Below, one piece after another: positions 8,070-16,853 of a stretch of DNA of 64,000 bases. The notes under the pieces were generated by a model that had not been told where the DNA came from, searched no databases, and was given only the letters and a program-made list of their open reading frames with translations. Position numbers and translations under genes: made by a program. Every line of letters starts with the position of its first letter. The first letter of the stretch is position 1. Source of the stretch: Mesorhizobium mediterraneum (lineage in GTDB: Bacteria; Pseudomonadota; Alphaproteobacteria; Rhizobiales; Rhizobiaceae); NCBI RefSeq assembly GCF_002284565.1, contig NZ_NPKI01000017.1:372001-436000 (forward strand), given 5' to 3'.

Positions 8070-9017
8070 GTGTCGATCCGCGAAGAGTTGGCGCATACCA
8101 CCCTGGTCCTCACATCCGCCGAAGCCAAGATCGTGCAGGTCCTCCTTGCCGACTATCCGATGTCCGGCCTCGGGACTGCCTCGCGCCTGGCAAAGGCAGC
8201 GGGCGTCAGCGATCCGACGGTCATGCGCCTCATGGTCAAGCTTGGCTATGGCGGCTTTGCCGCCTTCCAGGCCAAGCTTCTGGCGGAAATCGAATCCCGC
8301 CTCCACTCTCCTTTGCTGATGATGGAGGCGAAGCGGCCTGCCAATTCGAGCGAAGGCACGGTCAACGACTACTTCCATTCGGTTTCCGACAGCCTGGAGC
8401 GAACGCGCACGGCGGTTCCTTCGCAGAGCTACGGCCGCGCCGCCAGGATGCTGCTCGACTGCAAGGGCCAGGTCGTGCTGCTCGGCGGACGCTTCAGCCG
8501 CCACATCGCCTCGATGCTCGCGGGCTATCTCGTGCAGTTCCGTCCCGGCGTGCACGATATCGGCGCACTGGCGCCGACGGATTTCGATCTGCTGATCGAT
8601 CTCGGCAAGCGCGACCTGCTCGTCGTTTTCGACTATCGCCGCTACCAGTCCGACGTGGTGAGCTTCGCCCGTCAGGCGCGCGAGCGGGGCATGGGCATTC
8701 TGCTCTTCACCGATCCTTGGCTCTCGCCGATCTCCGAACACGCCGATCTGACGCTGATCGCGGCAATTGAGGCCAACTCGCCGTTCGACACGCTGGCGAC
8801 GGCCGTCGTCCAGATGGAGACCGTGTTTGCCCATGCGCTGGAGAGCGAAGGCCAGACGGTGCGCAAGCGCATCGAGGACATCGAAGGGATCCGCCGCGCC
8901 AATGGCGTAACGCTCGACGCCTCGGATTTCACCGGGCCGGGTGACCGCAGGACAGTCGCCGGGGACCCGGCCAAATGGGCAGCGCCGTTCGTCAGGGGCA
9001 AACCCAAATCGACATAG
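8070..9017 (+). CDS. RpiR/MurR-family transcriptional regulator
   Basis: 315 residues from GTG 8070 (preceded by GGGAGAGG). The N-terminal RpiR helix-turn-helix is about residues 10-75 (GLGTASRLAKAAGVSDPTVM). The SIS domain is about 110-250 (VVLLGGRFSRHIASMLAGYL, LLVVFDYRRYQSDVVSFA). RpiR regulators bind phosphosugars or related ligands through SIS and control nearby catabolic genes. It lies 97 bases before the M20 hydrolase gene on the same strand, so it probably controls that gene and perhaps the facing ABC transporter. Confidence 0.9.
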   Translation: MSIREELAHTTLVLTSAEAKIVQVLLADYPMSGLGTASRLAKAAGVSDPTVMRLMVKLGYGGFAAFQAKLLAEIESRLHSPLLMMEAKRPANSSEGTVNDYFHSVSDSLERTRTAVPSQSYGRAARMLLDCKGQVVLLGGRFSRHIASMLAGYLVQFRPGVHDIGALAPTDFDLLIDLGKRDLLVVFDYRRYQSDVVSFARQARERGMGILLFTDPWLSPISEHADLTLIAAIEANSPFDTLATAVVQMETVFAHALESEGQTVRKRIEDIEGIRRANGVTLDASDFTGPGDRRTVAGDPAKWAAPFVRGKPKST

Positions 9018-9114
9018 CCCGCGGCCGATATGATCGGCGCAGCATGAGCGGCTGAGCCACCCTGCACACCAAGAGACAATCGCGAACGCCGCAAAGGCAC
9101 GAAAGGACATCGAC

Positions 9115-10431
9115 ATGCTGGACAGGGATGCGGCCGTCGCCGCCGCGCAAGCCGAGATCGACAAGGATCGCGGCTGGGTGATCGGCCTCACCAGCGATAT
9201 GGTCAAAATCCCCTCGGTGAATCCCAAGTTCGAAACCCGGCAAGGACTGAACCGCGAGGCCGACGTGCAGGCGCTGCTGGAGCCGATCCTCAAGGCGGAC
9301 GGCTTTTCGACCGAACAATGGGACGCGCTGCCGGGGCGCCCCAATCTGGTCGGCGAATGGGCCGGCGATGAGGAGCGCAGCCTGATCCTGTGCGGCCATA
9401 TCGATGTCGTGCCGGTCGGCGAAATGAAGAACTGGTCGGTCGATCCGTTTGGCGGCGATATCACGAACGGGCGCCTCTATGGCCGCGGCGCGGTCGACAT
9501 GAAGGGCGGTGTCGCGGCTTGCATCGCGGCGGCGCACGCCATCCGCAAGGCCGACATCAAGCTCCAGGGCCGGCTGGCGATCCACACGGTGGTCGACGAG
9601 GAAGCCGGCGGCTTCGGCGCCATGGATGCGGTCGCCAGGGGCAAGCTCGCCAAGGCGGTGCTGGTCGCCGAGCCGACCTGGGGCGACGTGCTGCCGGTCG
9701 AGGGCGGGCTCGAATGGGCGCGGGTGACGATCCGCGGCCGCAACGCGCATTCGGCGCTGCGCTACAATGAGATCTATCCGCAGCGCCACGACAAGGACCG
9801 GCTGGAACCCGGCGTCAACGCAATCGAGATCGCCGCGCGCTTCATCGCCGCCGTGCGCCAATACGAGCTCGACCGCACGCGGGCCAGATCGCATCCGCTG
9901 CTGCCGCTCGGCATGAACACGATCAACATCGGGGTGATGCAGGGCGGCACCGGACTAGGCGAGAACGGCCTGCCGACGGTGATGACCAACCCGGCGATCA
10001 TTCCGGACGTCGCGGTTCTCGATCTCGATATGAAATTCCTGCCTGATGAGAATTCAGCCGATTATCGCCGCGATTTCGAGACTTTCGTGCATCATTTCGC
10101 TGCCACCGACGCCTGGCTGCGTGAAAACCCGCCGACCATCCAATGGGAGCTGGGCGGCCTGTACTTCCCGCCGATGAACACCTCGCCGGATCATCCGCTG
10201 GTCCGGTCGCTCGTCGCCAACAAGGCGCGCATCGGCAAGAAGCCTGAGGTGAAGGGCTTCGTCGCCGTATGCGACGCCGCGCACTATGCCGGCGCCGGCG
10301 TCGACGGTGTCATCTTCGGTCCGTCCGGCGACGGTTTCCATGGCGCCGACGAATATGTCGAGATCGACTCGGTGGTGGAGACCGCCAAGGTCATCGCCGC
10401 CTCCGTCATCGACTGGTGCGGCGTCCGCTAA
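9115..10431 (+). CDS. M20-family amidohydrolase (ArgE/DapE/ACY1 type)
   Basis: 438 residues; AAAGGAC precedes the ATG. Metal and catalytic blocks: LCGHIDVVPVG (His and Asp), YGRGAVDMKGG (bridging Asp), VDEEAGG (general base Glu and metal Glu), VAEPTWGD, and FHGADEYV near the end. A dimerisation or lid domain lies between about 215 and 330. The family cleaves N-acyl amino acids or di-acids; the exact substrate cannot be read. It follows the RpiR gene and converges on a Liv-type importer, which suggests hydrolysis of an imported N-acylated or amide compound. Confidence 0.88.
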   Translation: MLDRDAAVAAAQAEIDKDRGWVIGLTSDMVKIPSVNPKFETRQGLNREADVQALLEPILKADGFSTEQWDALPGRPNLVGEWAGDEERSLILCGHIDVVPVGEMKNWSVDPFGGDITNGRLYGRGAVDMKGGVAACIAAAHAIRKADIKLQGRLAIHTVVDEEAGGFGAMDAVARGKLAKAVLVAEPTWGDVLPVEGGLEWARVTIRGRNAHSALRYNEIYPQRHDKDRLEPGVNAIEIAARFIAAVRQYELDRTRARSHPLLPLGMNTINIGVMQGGTGLGENGLPTVMTNPAIIPDVAVLDLDMKFLPDENSADYRRDFETFVHHFAATDAWLRENPPTIQWELGGLYFPPMNTSPDHPLVRSLVANKARIGKKPEVKGFVAVCDAAHYAGAGVDGVIFGPSGDGFHGADEYVEIDSVVETAKVIAASVIDWCGVR

Positions 10432-10449
10432 ACTCGAGCTGGTTAAGGT

Positions 10450-10577
10450 GTGTTGAGATTCAGGTCAGGCCGAGTCGAAAATGGTGGGTTCCGAGAACCG
10501 GAGCGCAGCGTACTTTTGGGTACGTGAGCACCGGAAGCGCAGGAAGCCGCCATTTGCAGGCCGGCCTCACCTGAATA
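10450..10577. repeat. Interspersed palindromic element abutting livM
   Basis: Ends ATTCAGGTCAGGCC and GGCCTCACCTGAAT are near-complementary. Inside, CCGAGAACCGGAGCGC faces GCACCGGAAGCGC around a GTACTTTTGGGTAC centre. A related shorter element with the same CACCTGAATATC end lies at 55327-55385. I recognise this as a frequent intergenic repeat of Mesorhizobium from memory. Confidence 0.65.
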
Positions 10578-11582
10578 TCAGCGCACCTTGATGCGCTCGG
10601 CCACCATCGTCCAGGCAGCGCGGATCATGCCGACCAGGCCGCTCGGGTAGACCAGCATGATGACGATGATGAGCAGCGCCGAGATCATCAGCCGCCATGC
10701 GCCGAAATCGGCCATCGCCTCGGAAAAGACGGTGAGCACGAAGGACGCGATGATCGCGCCATAGATCGTGCTCGTTCCGCCGAGCAGCACCATCGACAGG
10801 ATGATGGTCGCCAGGCTCATGCCGAACACGTCGATCGAGGCGTTACGCTGGTAGGCGGCGTAGAAGGCCCCGGCAATCCCGGTGAAGAAGGCGCTTGCCG
10901 CCAGTGTCACCATGCGCTGCCGGACCAGCGAGACGCCGCGGCTGATGGCGTATTCCTCATTGTCGCGCAGCGCCACGATGCTGGCGCCGGCTCGAGAGCG
11001 CACGAACAGCCGCAAAAACAGCGTGCTGAGCACCAGAAGTGTCAGTGCGATGTAGAAATAGCCGATCTTGCCGTCGCGGATCATGTTGTGGTCGAAAAGA
11101 TAGAGGCCGGGCACCCGCACCAGACCTTGCGTGCCACCCGTCAGGTCCGACTGGCTGATGATGACCTGCATGACGAGCTGTGCGAAACCGAAAGTGACCA
11201 GGATGATATAGATGCCCTTGAGCCGCAGGATCGGAATGGTCACCAGCACGGCCGCCACGGTGGCGATCACGCCGCTCGCCACAAGCGCGATCCACGGATC
11301 GATGCCGGCCTGCTTGGCGAGCAGGCTGTAGGCATAGACGCCGATGCCAAACAATGCCAGGTGGCCGAAATTGAAGACGCCGCCATAGCCGAGGCTGAGG
11401 TCCCAGTTCGAGGCGACGATGGCGTAGATGAAGATCATGATCAGCACATGCCGGCTGTAGCTGTCGCCGAAGACGAGCGGCAACAGGGCAAGCAGCAGGA
11501 ACCCCGCCACGAAGCCGATCGCCTCGCGGTTCCAGGTCACACGGCCGGGAGCAGACGGGATGGCGGTGTCGAGGAGCGTCAT
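10578..11582 (-). CDS. Branched-chain amino acid type ABC transporter permease LivM
   Basis: 334 residues, starting MTLLDTAIPSAPGRVTW at 11582, which overlaps the livH stop (ATGA). About nine to ten hydrophobic segments are visible. The LivM-type core reads WDLSLGYGGVFNFGHLALFG, followed by RLKGIYIILVTFGFAQL and LTGGTQGL. It is the second permease subunit of a HAAT-family importer, last gene of the livK-G-F-H-M transcript. The transported compound need not be an amino acid; the neighbours are hydrolases. Confidence 0.92.
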   Translation of the reverse strand: MTLLDTAIPSAPGRVTWNREAIGFVAGFLLLALLPLVFGDSYSRHVLIMIFIYAIVASNWDLSLGYGGVFNFGHLALFGIGVYAYSLLAKQAGIDPWIALVASGVIATVAAVLVTIPILRLKGIYIILVTFGFAQLVMQVIISQSDLTGGTQGLVRVPGLYLFDHNMIRDGKIGYFYIALTLLVLSTLFLRLFVRSRAGASIVALRDNEEYAISRGVSLVRQRMVTLAASAFFTGIAGAFYAAYQRNASIDVFGMSLATIILSMVLLGGTSTIYGAIIASFVLTVFSEAMADFGAWRLMISALLIIVIMLVYPSGLVGMIRAAWTMVAERIKVR

Positions 11583-12454
11583 GCGAGCCCCCTGGAACGG
11601 CTGGCGAAAATACCCTCCGGGCGCACCATGAGCGTCGCGATGAGCACGAGGAAAAGCAGTGCCGGCGTCCAGTAGAGGCCGAAATAGTAGTTGCTCGCCG
11701 CCTCGAAGAATCCGATCAGGTAGGCAGCGAAGATCGGTCCTGAAATGCTTGAAATACCGCCGAAAACCACCACGATCAGTGCCTTGAGCAGCGGGTCGGC
11801 ACCCATCGACGGGTTCATGAAGCGGTAGCCGCCCATGAAGATCCCGGCCAGCCCGGCCAGCGAAGCGGCGATGGCGAAGGCAAGGCCGTAAAGCGCCGTG
11901 ACGTTGAGGCCGACGAGCTGGCTCGCATCCTCGTTCTGCGCGACCGCCCTGAGCGCTAGGCCGAGCCGGGTGCGGTTGAGGAACGACCACAGCGCCGCAA
12001 GGATCAGCGGCGTGATGACAATGATCGCGATCTGGTGCAGCGACACACCGACACCGGCGATGGTGGTGTTGCCCTCGATCAGGCTCGGAAGCTGCTTGGA
12101 GCGCGGACCCCAGACCGTCAGTGCCCCGTTCTCCATCAGCGAGCCGGCGGCCAGTGTGGTGATGACGACGACCAGCACGATGTTGGGACGGCCGATCAGC
12201 GGCCGCACCACCGAGGCCTGCAGGATCCAGCCGGCGCCAGCCATGACGATGACGGCGAGCGGGAAGGCGATCACCACCGGCAGGCCGAAGGCGACGAGCT
12301 GCCAGGCAAAATAGGCGCCCAGCATCATGAACACGCCATGGCTGAAGTTGAACACACCGATCGTCGTCCAGACGAGGGCCAGCCCGACCGCCATCATCGC
12401 GTAGAGCGAGCCCTGGAACAGGCCGCCAAAGAAGATATCCGAAAACATGCTCAT
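11579..12454 (-). CDS. Branched-chain amino acid type ABC transporter permease LivH
   Basis: 291 residues. The start was set at ATG 12454 (MSMFSDIFFGGLFQGSLYAM); the longer upstream frame is a shadow of livF. LivH features are VGLALVWTTIGVFNFSHGVF near the N terminus, eight or so helices, the coupling region LRAVAQNEDASQLVGLN, and LAGIFMGGYRFMNPSMG. The 3' end overlaps livM by four bases; livF ends 25 bases upstream. Confidence 0.92.
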   Translation of the reverse strand: MSMFSDIFFGGLFQGSLYAMMAVGLALVWTTIGVFNFSHGVFMMLGAYFAWQLVAFGLPVVIAFPLAVIVMAGAGWILQASVVRPLIGRPNIVLVVVITTLAAGSLMENGALTVWGPRSKQLPSLIEGNTTIAGVGVSLHQIAIIVITPLILAALWSFLNRTRLGLALRAVAQNEDASQLVGLNVTALYGLAFAIAASLAGLAGIFMGGYRFMNPSMGADPLLKALIVVVFGGISSISGPIFAAYLIGFFEAASNYYFGLYWTPALLFLVLIATLMVRPEGIFASRSRGLA

Positions 12455-12479
12455 GCCCGAACCCTGTCCGATCCTGCCT

Positions 12480-13199
12480 TCAATGCCCGAAATACATCGC
12501 CATGATTTCGCTGTGCTCGATGCTCTCGCCCGGCCGGATCTCGGTCTTGACCGCTCCGTGATCGACGAGGAAGAGCTGCCGGCTGAGTTCGAGCAGGAAC
12601 TCGATGTCCTGCTCCACGACGACGAGCGGCACGCCGCCCTTCGAGATATCCATGACGGCGGTGCAGAGCTCGTCCTTGATCTTCGGCGCCAGTCCAAGCG
12701 TCGGCTCGTCGAGGATCAGCAGACGCGGATGGCTCATCAGCGCCGTGCCGATCGACACCATCTGGCGCTCGCCGCCGGAAAGCGTGCGCACCCTTTGCCG
12801 CCACCGTTCGGCGAGCTTCGGGAACAGCTTCACCACCTTTTCGCGGTTCTCGGCCTCGTGCGGCCGTGCGCGCGGCGAATAGGCGCCAAGCCCCATGCAG
12901 TCGCCGATCGTCAGATCCGGGAACAGCTTGTTGCCCTGCGGCACGTGGATGAGACCGGTGGCGACGATGGCGCGCGCGCTCAAGCCAGTGATGTCCTTGC
13001 CGTCGAAGACGACGCGGCCGCGTTTCGGCGCGACCAAGCCGGAAATGGTCCTGAGCAGCGTCGTCTTGCCGTGACCGTTCGGCCCGAACAGACCGACATT
13101 GCCGAACCGGCCAGCCTCGAGCGTGATCTCATGCAGAACGGTCACACGGCCATAGCCGGCGGTCACCGCCTCGACACTCAGGATCGGGCTCTCGCTCAC
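12480..13199 (-). CDS. ABC transporter ATPase LivF
   Basis: 239 residues from GTG 13199, overlapping the livG stop (GTGA). Walker A is GPNGHGKTT, signature LSGGERQMVSI, Walker B LLILDEPTLGLAP, followed by the switch region. Length and the short C terminus fit LivF. It pairs with LivG to energise the LivH/LivM importer. All motifs are intact. Confidence 0.93.
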   Translation of the reverse strand: MSESPILSVEAVTAGYGRVTVLHEITLEAGRFGNVGLFGPNGHGKTTLLRTISGLVAPKRGRVVFDGKDITGLSARAIVATGLIHVPQGNKLFPDLTIGDCMGLGAYSPRARPHEAENREKVVKLFPKLAERWRQRVRTLSGGERQMVSIGTALMSHPRLLILDEPTLGLAPKIKDELCTAVMDISKGGVPLVVVEQDIEFLLELSRQLFLVDHGAVKTEIRPGESIEHSEIMAMYFGH

Positions 13200-13933
13200 G
13201 CCGCCGATCTCCTTGTCCCGAGATAGGCCTCTACCACGCGATGGTCGGCGATCACGCTCTTGGGGTCGCCCGCGGCAAGCACACGGCCCTGGTTCAGCAC
13301 GAGCAGATGTTGCGACAGGCTCATCAGGAAGGTCAGCACATGCTCGATCAGCACCACGGTGATGCCGCGCGCGGCGGTGCGCCTGATCAAACCGATCGAC
13401 GTCTCGATCTCCGGCTTGGTCAGGCTCGATGCCGGCTCGTCGAGCAAAAGCATGCGCGGCTCCGTGGCGATTGCCGTTGCGAGCATCAGGCACTTGCGGT
13501 CGAACACCGACAATTCGCCGGCGAGCCGTCCGAACGTGGCCGACGAAAGGCCGACGAACTCCAGGGCCTCGGCGGCGCGGGTCCGCGCCTCGGCCGCCCC
13601 TCGCCCGGGCTTGCCATAGCTTGCGCCGATCAGCGCGTTCTCGAACACGGTCAGCCCGTCGAAGCTGGTCTCGCGCTGGAAGGTCCTGAGAAGGCCGAGC
13701 TGTGCAATGGCATTGCCTGTCTTGCCCTGGATCTCCATGCCGTCGAACCGTATCCGGCCCTTGTCGGGACCGAACGGTATGCCGGTGATGACGTTGAACA
13801 GCGTGCTCTTGCCACTGCCGTTCGGCCCGGCGACGCCGAAGATTTCTCCGGCCTCGACTGCGAATGAAACATCATCGACCGCCTTGAGCGAGCCGAACGC
13901 CTTCGATACGCCTTCGATTTCAAGCAGCGGCAT
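13196..13933 (-). CDS. ABC transporter ATPase LivG
   Basis: 245 residues. Walker A is GPNGSGKST and Walker B MLLLDEPASSL. The signature region reads LAGELSVFDRKCLMLA, which departs from the usual LSYGQQR of LivG, so the C-loop looks degenerate in this subunit while LivF keeps a canonical LSGGE. The C terminus VVEAYLG is typical. The stop overlaps the livF start; the substrate-binding protein gene ends 4 bases upstream. Confidence 0.92.
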   Translation of the reverse strand: MPLLEIEGVSKAFGSLKAVDDVSFAVEAGEIFGVAGPNGSGKSTLFNVITGIPFGPDKGRIRFDGMEIQGKTGNAIAQLGLLRTFQRETSFDGLTVFENALIGASYGKPGRGAAEARTRAAEALEFVGLSSATFGRLAGELSVFDRKCLMLATAIATEPRMLLLDEPASSLTKPEIETSIGLIRRTAARGITVVLIEHVLTFLMSLSQHLLVLNQGRVLAAGDPKSVIADHRVVEAYLGTRRSAA

Positions 13934-13937
13934 GCCG

Positions 13938-15185
13938 CTATTTCATCCAGGGCTGCGGCTGGAACTCGCCGGTCGCGTATTTGGCGGGCGAGATCAAGGC
14001 GCGCTTGCCGTCCCAGATCTGGAAGAAGGTGATCGGGATGTAGTCGTCGCCCTGCATGGCAAGATGCGTCGCCGGATCGAATTTCAGGCGCCCCTCGGCG
14101 ACCTGCTTGTCGGTCTCGGACAGCGCCTTCATGATTGCGGCATGGTCGCTCGGGTCGCCGGCCTTTTTCAGCGCGTCGAAATAGACATTGACCATCTCGT
14201 AGAGACCGACGCCGTATGTGCCGCTCTCGACGCCGTATTTGGCCTTGAACTTGCCGGCCACTTCGTCGGCACGCGGGTTCTTCGGCGTGGTCAGCGCGCC
14301 ACCAAGAAGGTTATAGATCACGCCGTTCGACTTTTCCTTGGTCAGCTCGACGAATTCCGGAACGCTCGGCGCATATTGCAGGAACACCAGACTCTTGGTC
14401 GGCTGCTCCAGGAACTGGTTGAGGAACGAGGCCGAATTGCCGGGCAGATAGTCGGTGTTGATGACCACGTCCGGCACGTCCTCGCGCACCTTGGCCAGGA
14501 TCGAACGCCAATCGGTCACCTCGCCGAAGGGCACGAGCTCATCGACGGTGATGGTCCAGCCCTTCTCCTTGAAGGTCTTCTTCATGCCTTCGGAGATGGT
14601 CTTCGAATAGGCGTTGTCGGACGAGATGATGGCGACCTTCTTGGTCGGCAGCGTGATCTTGCCTTCGGCTGCCAGCTTCTCGACAAAAACCGTGACGTCG
14701 GTGTTGTAGGCGTCGAAGGACGGGGTCAGCGACCAGCAGCAGGCATATTTTTCCGGATCGGGCGCGATGATGTCCTTGGTCTGCTGCGATGTGGCCGCAA
14801 GCATGTAAGGCATCTCCGCCTCGGCCATGTTGTCGATCTCGAAATTGGTCAGGCTGGCATAGCCGGTCAGCATGAAATGCACATCCTGGTCGCCGAGCAG
14901 GCGCTCGACCGCGCTGGTGACGTTCGCCGCCGACTGGTCCTTCACATCACCCACGACCAGTTCGAACGTATGGCCGCCGACGCCGCCGGCGCTGTTTGCC
15001 TCGTCGATCGCCATCTGCGCGCCACGCTGGAATTCCTGGCCGTCGGCCGCCGCCGGGCCGGTCAGCGGCGCCAGCAGGCCGATCTTGACGACATCGGCGA
15101 ATGCCGGCGCAGTGGCCAGCATCACGCCGAGCGACGTTCCGAGCAGCATATGCCTGAAATGGCGTTTCATCGACTTGGTCATCAT
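13938..15185 (-). CDS. Periplasmic substrate-binding protein, LivK/amide-binding type
   Basis: About 415 residues from ATG 15185 (MMTKSMKRHFRHM; ACAGGA upstream; ATG 15182 is equally possible). The signal peptide LLGTSLGVMLATAPAFA is followed by the typical type-I fold start VVKIGLLAPLTGPAAADGQE. Also visible: GDVKDQSAANVTSAVERLL and ISSDNAYSKTISEGMKKTF. It is the first gene of the livKGFHM transcript and is divergent from an alpha/beta hydrolase gene 167 bases away. Ligand unknown; amide- or urea-type ligands are as likely as amino acids. Confidence 0.92.
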   Translation of the reverse strand: MMTKSMKRHFRHMLLGTSLGVMLATAPAFADVVKIGLLAPLTGPAAADGQEFQRGAQMAIDEANSAGGVGGHTFELVVGDVKDQSAANVTSAVERLLGDQDVHFMLTGYASLTNFEIDNMAEAEMPYMLAATSQQTKDIIAPDPEKYACCWSLTPSFDAYNTDVTVFVEKLAAEGKITLPTKKVAIISSDNAYSKTISEGMKKTFKEKGWTITVDELVPFGEVTDWRSILAKVREDVPDVVINTDYLPGNSASFLNQFLEQPTKSLVFLQYAPSVPEFVELTKEKSNGVIYNLLGGALTTPKNPRADEVAGKFKAKYGVESGTYGVGLYEMVNVYFDALKKAGDPSDHAAIMKALSETDKQVAEGRLKFDPATHLAMQGDDYIPITFFQIWDGKRALISPAKYATGEFQPQPWMK

Positions 15186-15352
15186 TGATCCTGTTCCCCT
15201 GTTATTATCGTGACGATGGTTGGATGATTGACAAATTATGCACAGGCGGGTCAATTTGAAAAGATATTTTCATGCGTAGGCGGACAAATTTGCCTGCTAA
15301 GCAGTTCGCGGAACTGCAGCGGCCAAGCGAATCGAGACAGATGGAGACAGGG

Positions 15353-16177
15353 ATGGCGACCACGATAAAGACGATCGAAACCAGTCACGGCACGCTCGCC
15401 GTGCGCGAAAGCGCCGGCACCGGCATGCCGGTGCTGATGATCCACGGCAATTCGTCGTCGGGCGCCGTCTTCCGCAATCAGTTCGACGGCAGGATCGGCG
15501 CAACCTACCATCTGATCGCGGTCGATCTTCCCGGTCATGGCGAGTCCTGCGACGCGGTCGATCCGGATCGCAGCTACTCGATGCCGGGTTACGCCGACGC
15601 CATGACCGAGGTGATGAACGGGCTTGGCGTCGAAAAAGCAGCGGTCTTCGGCTGGTCGCTGGGCGGTCATATCGGGTTGGAGATGATCGACCGCTATCCC
15701 GGCATGCTCGGTCTGATGATCACCGGCACGCCGCCGGTCGCCGGCGCCGATCTCGACAATGGCTTCAAGCCCAGCCCGCATATGGGCCTGGCCGGCAAGG
15801 AGACCCTCACCGAAGAAGATATCGACGCTTATGCGCATTCAACCTGCGGCGAGCCCTATGACCAACTGCTCCGCAATGCCGTCGCGCGCACCGATGGCCG
15901 CGCGCGCAGACTGATGCTCGGCAAATTCGCGGCTGGCGAAGGCAAGGACCAGAGCGCGATCGTCGCCGGCAAGACACCGCCGATCGCGGTGCTCAACGGC
16001 GCCGACGAGCCGTTCGTCAACACCGACTTCGTCGACACGATTGCCTTCTCCAACCTCTGGGAAGGCAAGAAACACCTGATCAGCAATTCCGGCCACGCGC
16101 CGTTCTGGGATTCGCCGGACCGGTTCGACCCGATCTTCGAACGGTTCCTCAAGAACCTGGAGCCCAGCTGGCGCTAA
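15353..16177 (+). CDS. Alpha/beta hydrolase
   Basis: 274 residues from ATG 15353 (GGAGACAGGG just upstream; ATG 15341 is an alternative). Oxyanion segment MIHGNSSSG, nucleophile elbow GWSLGGHIG (Ser), acid NGADEPFVN (Asp) and base SNSGHAPFWDSP (His) are all present, so it should be active. It is divergent from the Liv-type binding protein and shares its upstream region. Substrate unknown; it may act on the imported compound together with the M20 enzyme. Confidence 0.88.
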   Translation: MATTIKTIETSHGTLAVRESAGTGMPVLMIHGNSSSGAVFRNQFDGRIGATYHLIAVDLPGHGESCDAVDPDRSYSMPGYADAMTEVMNGLGVEKAAVFGWSLGGHIGLEMIDRYPGMLGLMITGTPPVAGADLDNGFKPSPHMGLAGKETLTEEDIDAYAHSTCGEPYDQLLRNAVARTDGRARRLMLGKFAAGEGKDQSAIVAGKTPPIAVLNGADEPFVNTDFVDTIAFSNLWEGKKHLISNSGHAPFWDSPDRFDPIFERFLKNLEPSWR

Positions 16178-16180
16178 TGG

Positions 16181-16281
16181 ATGTCGCGCAAAAATGCGCA
16201 GCGGTTTTGCGATAACGACATGCATAAGAACAAGAGCTCAAGCGCGTCGCATGAGCCCGTTCGAACGCGACGCGCTTTAAG
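16181..16281. repeat. Rhizobial palindromic repeat
   Basis: CGCAAAAATGCGCAGCGGTTTTGCG is followed by AAGCGCGTCGC facing GCGACGCGCTT across 14 bases. The TGCGCAGCGGTTTT core and following AAGAACAAG recur at 53446-53500. Confidence 0.65.
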
Positions 16282-16573
16282 CCCTCAGCCCCCTCGCCTC
16301 GCCAGAACGCTTGCCTGGAACCATCATATCCCTGGCCAGGAGGCGGCTCACCCGGCAGAACGCCATGAACGCCCGGCAAGCCTCCTCGGTGTCGACCAGG
16401 TCGACCGTGGCGCCGAAGCAGGCATTGAACGCAGCCTGATAGACCGGGCCCTGCCGGCGAACCGGCCAGCCTTGCAGGAAATCCAGCGCCTGTTCGACGC
16501 TGTATATTTCCTCGACCGGCAGGCCAGGCGCCGTCGTGATGCGCACCGGCACCGCGAATTGCAATCTGTCCAT
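16277..16573 (-). CDS. DUF982 domain protein
   Basis: 98 residues from ATG 16573 (GGGAGAGAC upstream). The text fits the short rhizobial DUF982 family: PVRITTAPGLPVEEIYSVEQ, then FLQGWPVRRQGPVYQAAFN and AFMAFCRVSRLLARDMMV. These proteins occur in many paralogues in rhizobia and their function is unknown. A monocistronic minus-strand gene between two plus-strand genes. Confidence 0.8.
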   Translation of the reverse strand: MDRLQFAVPVRITTAPGLPVEEIYSVEQALDFLQGWPVRRQGPVYQAAFNACFGATVDLVDTEEACRAFMAFCRVSRLLARDMMVPGKRSGEARGLRA

Positions 16574-16853
16574 TGGTGTCTCTCCCGAGCAGCGTTCCCG
16601 CAGCAACGCCGCTCGTTGCAAAAAGGTTGCCTTGACCGGCTTCTTGCTCGGCCACGCTTCTTGCTCAGAAATATGTCGTCAGTGCGGACGAACACCCTGG
16701 ACAGGCACAAGGTGAAGCCGCAACGCATGAATTTCGCCGGCTTGTGCCCGTCGCAGGCAGTTCGTCCTTGAACCTGGCGCCGTCCGGTGCCAAATCTGAG
16801 TGACTTTTCTCACAGGCTCATTAGAAGCCCTTTCTTCCGGCAAGACGGACACA

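Noticed and set aside
8037..9464. 475-codon minus-strand frame
   Set aside because: Shadow of the RpiR and M20 genes.
13707..15188. 493-codon plus-strand frame
   Set aside because: Opposite livK; no recognisable protein text, while the minus strand has a signal peptide and the full binding-protein fold.
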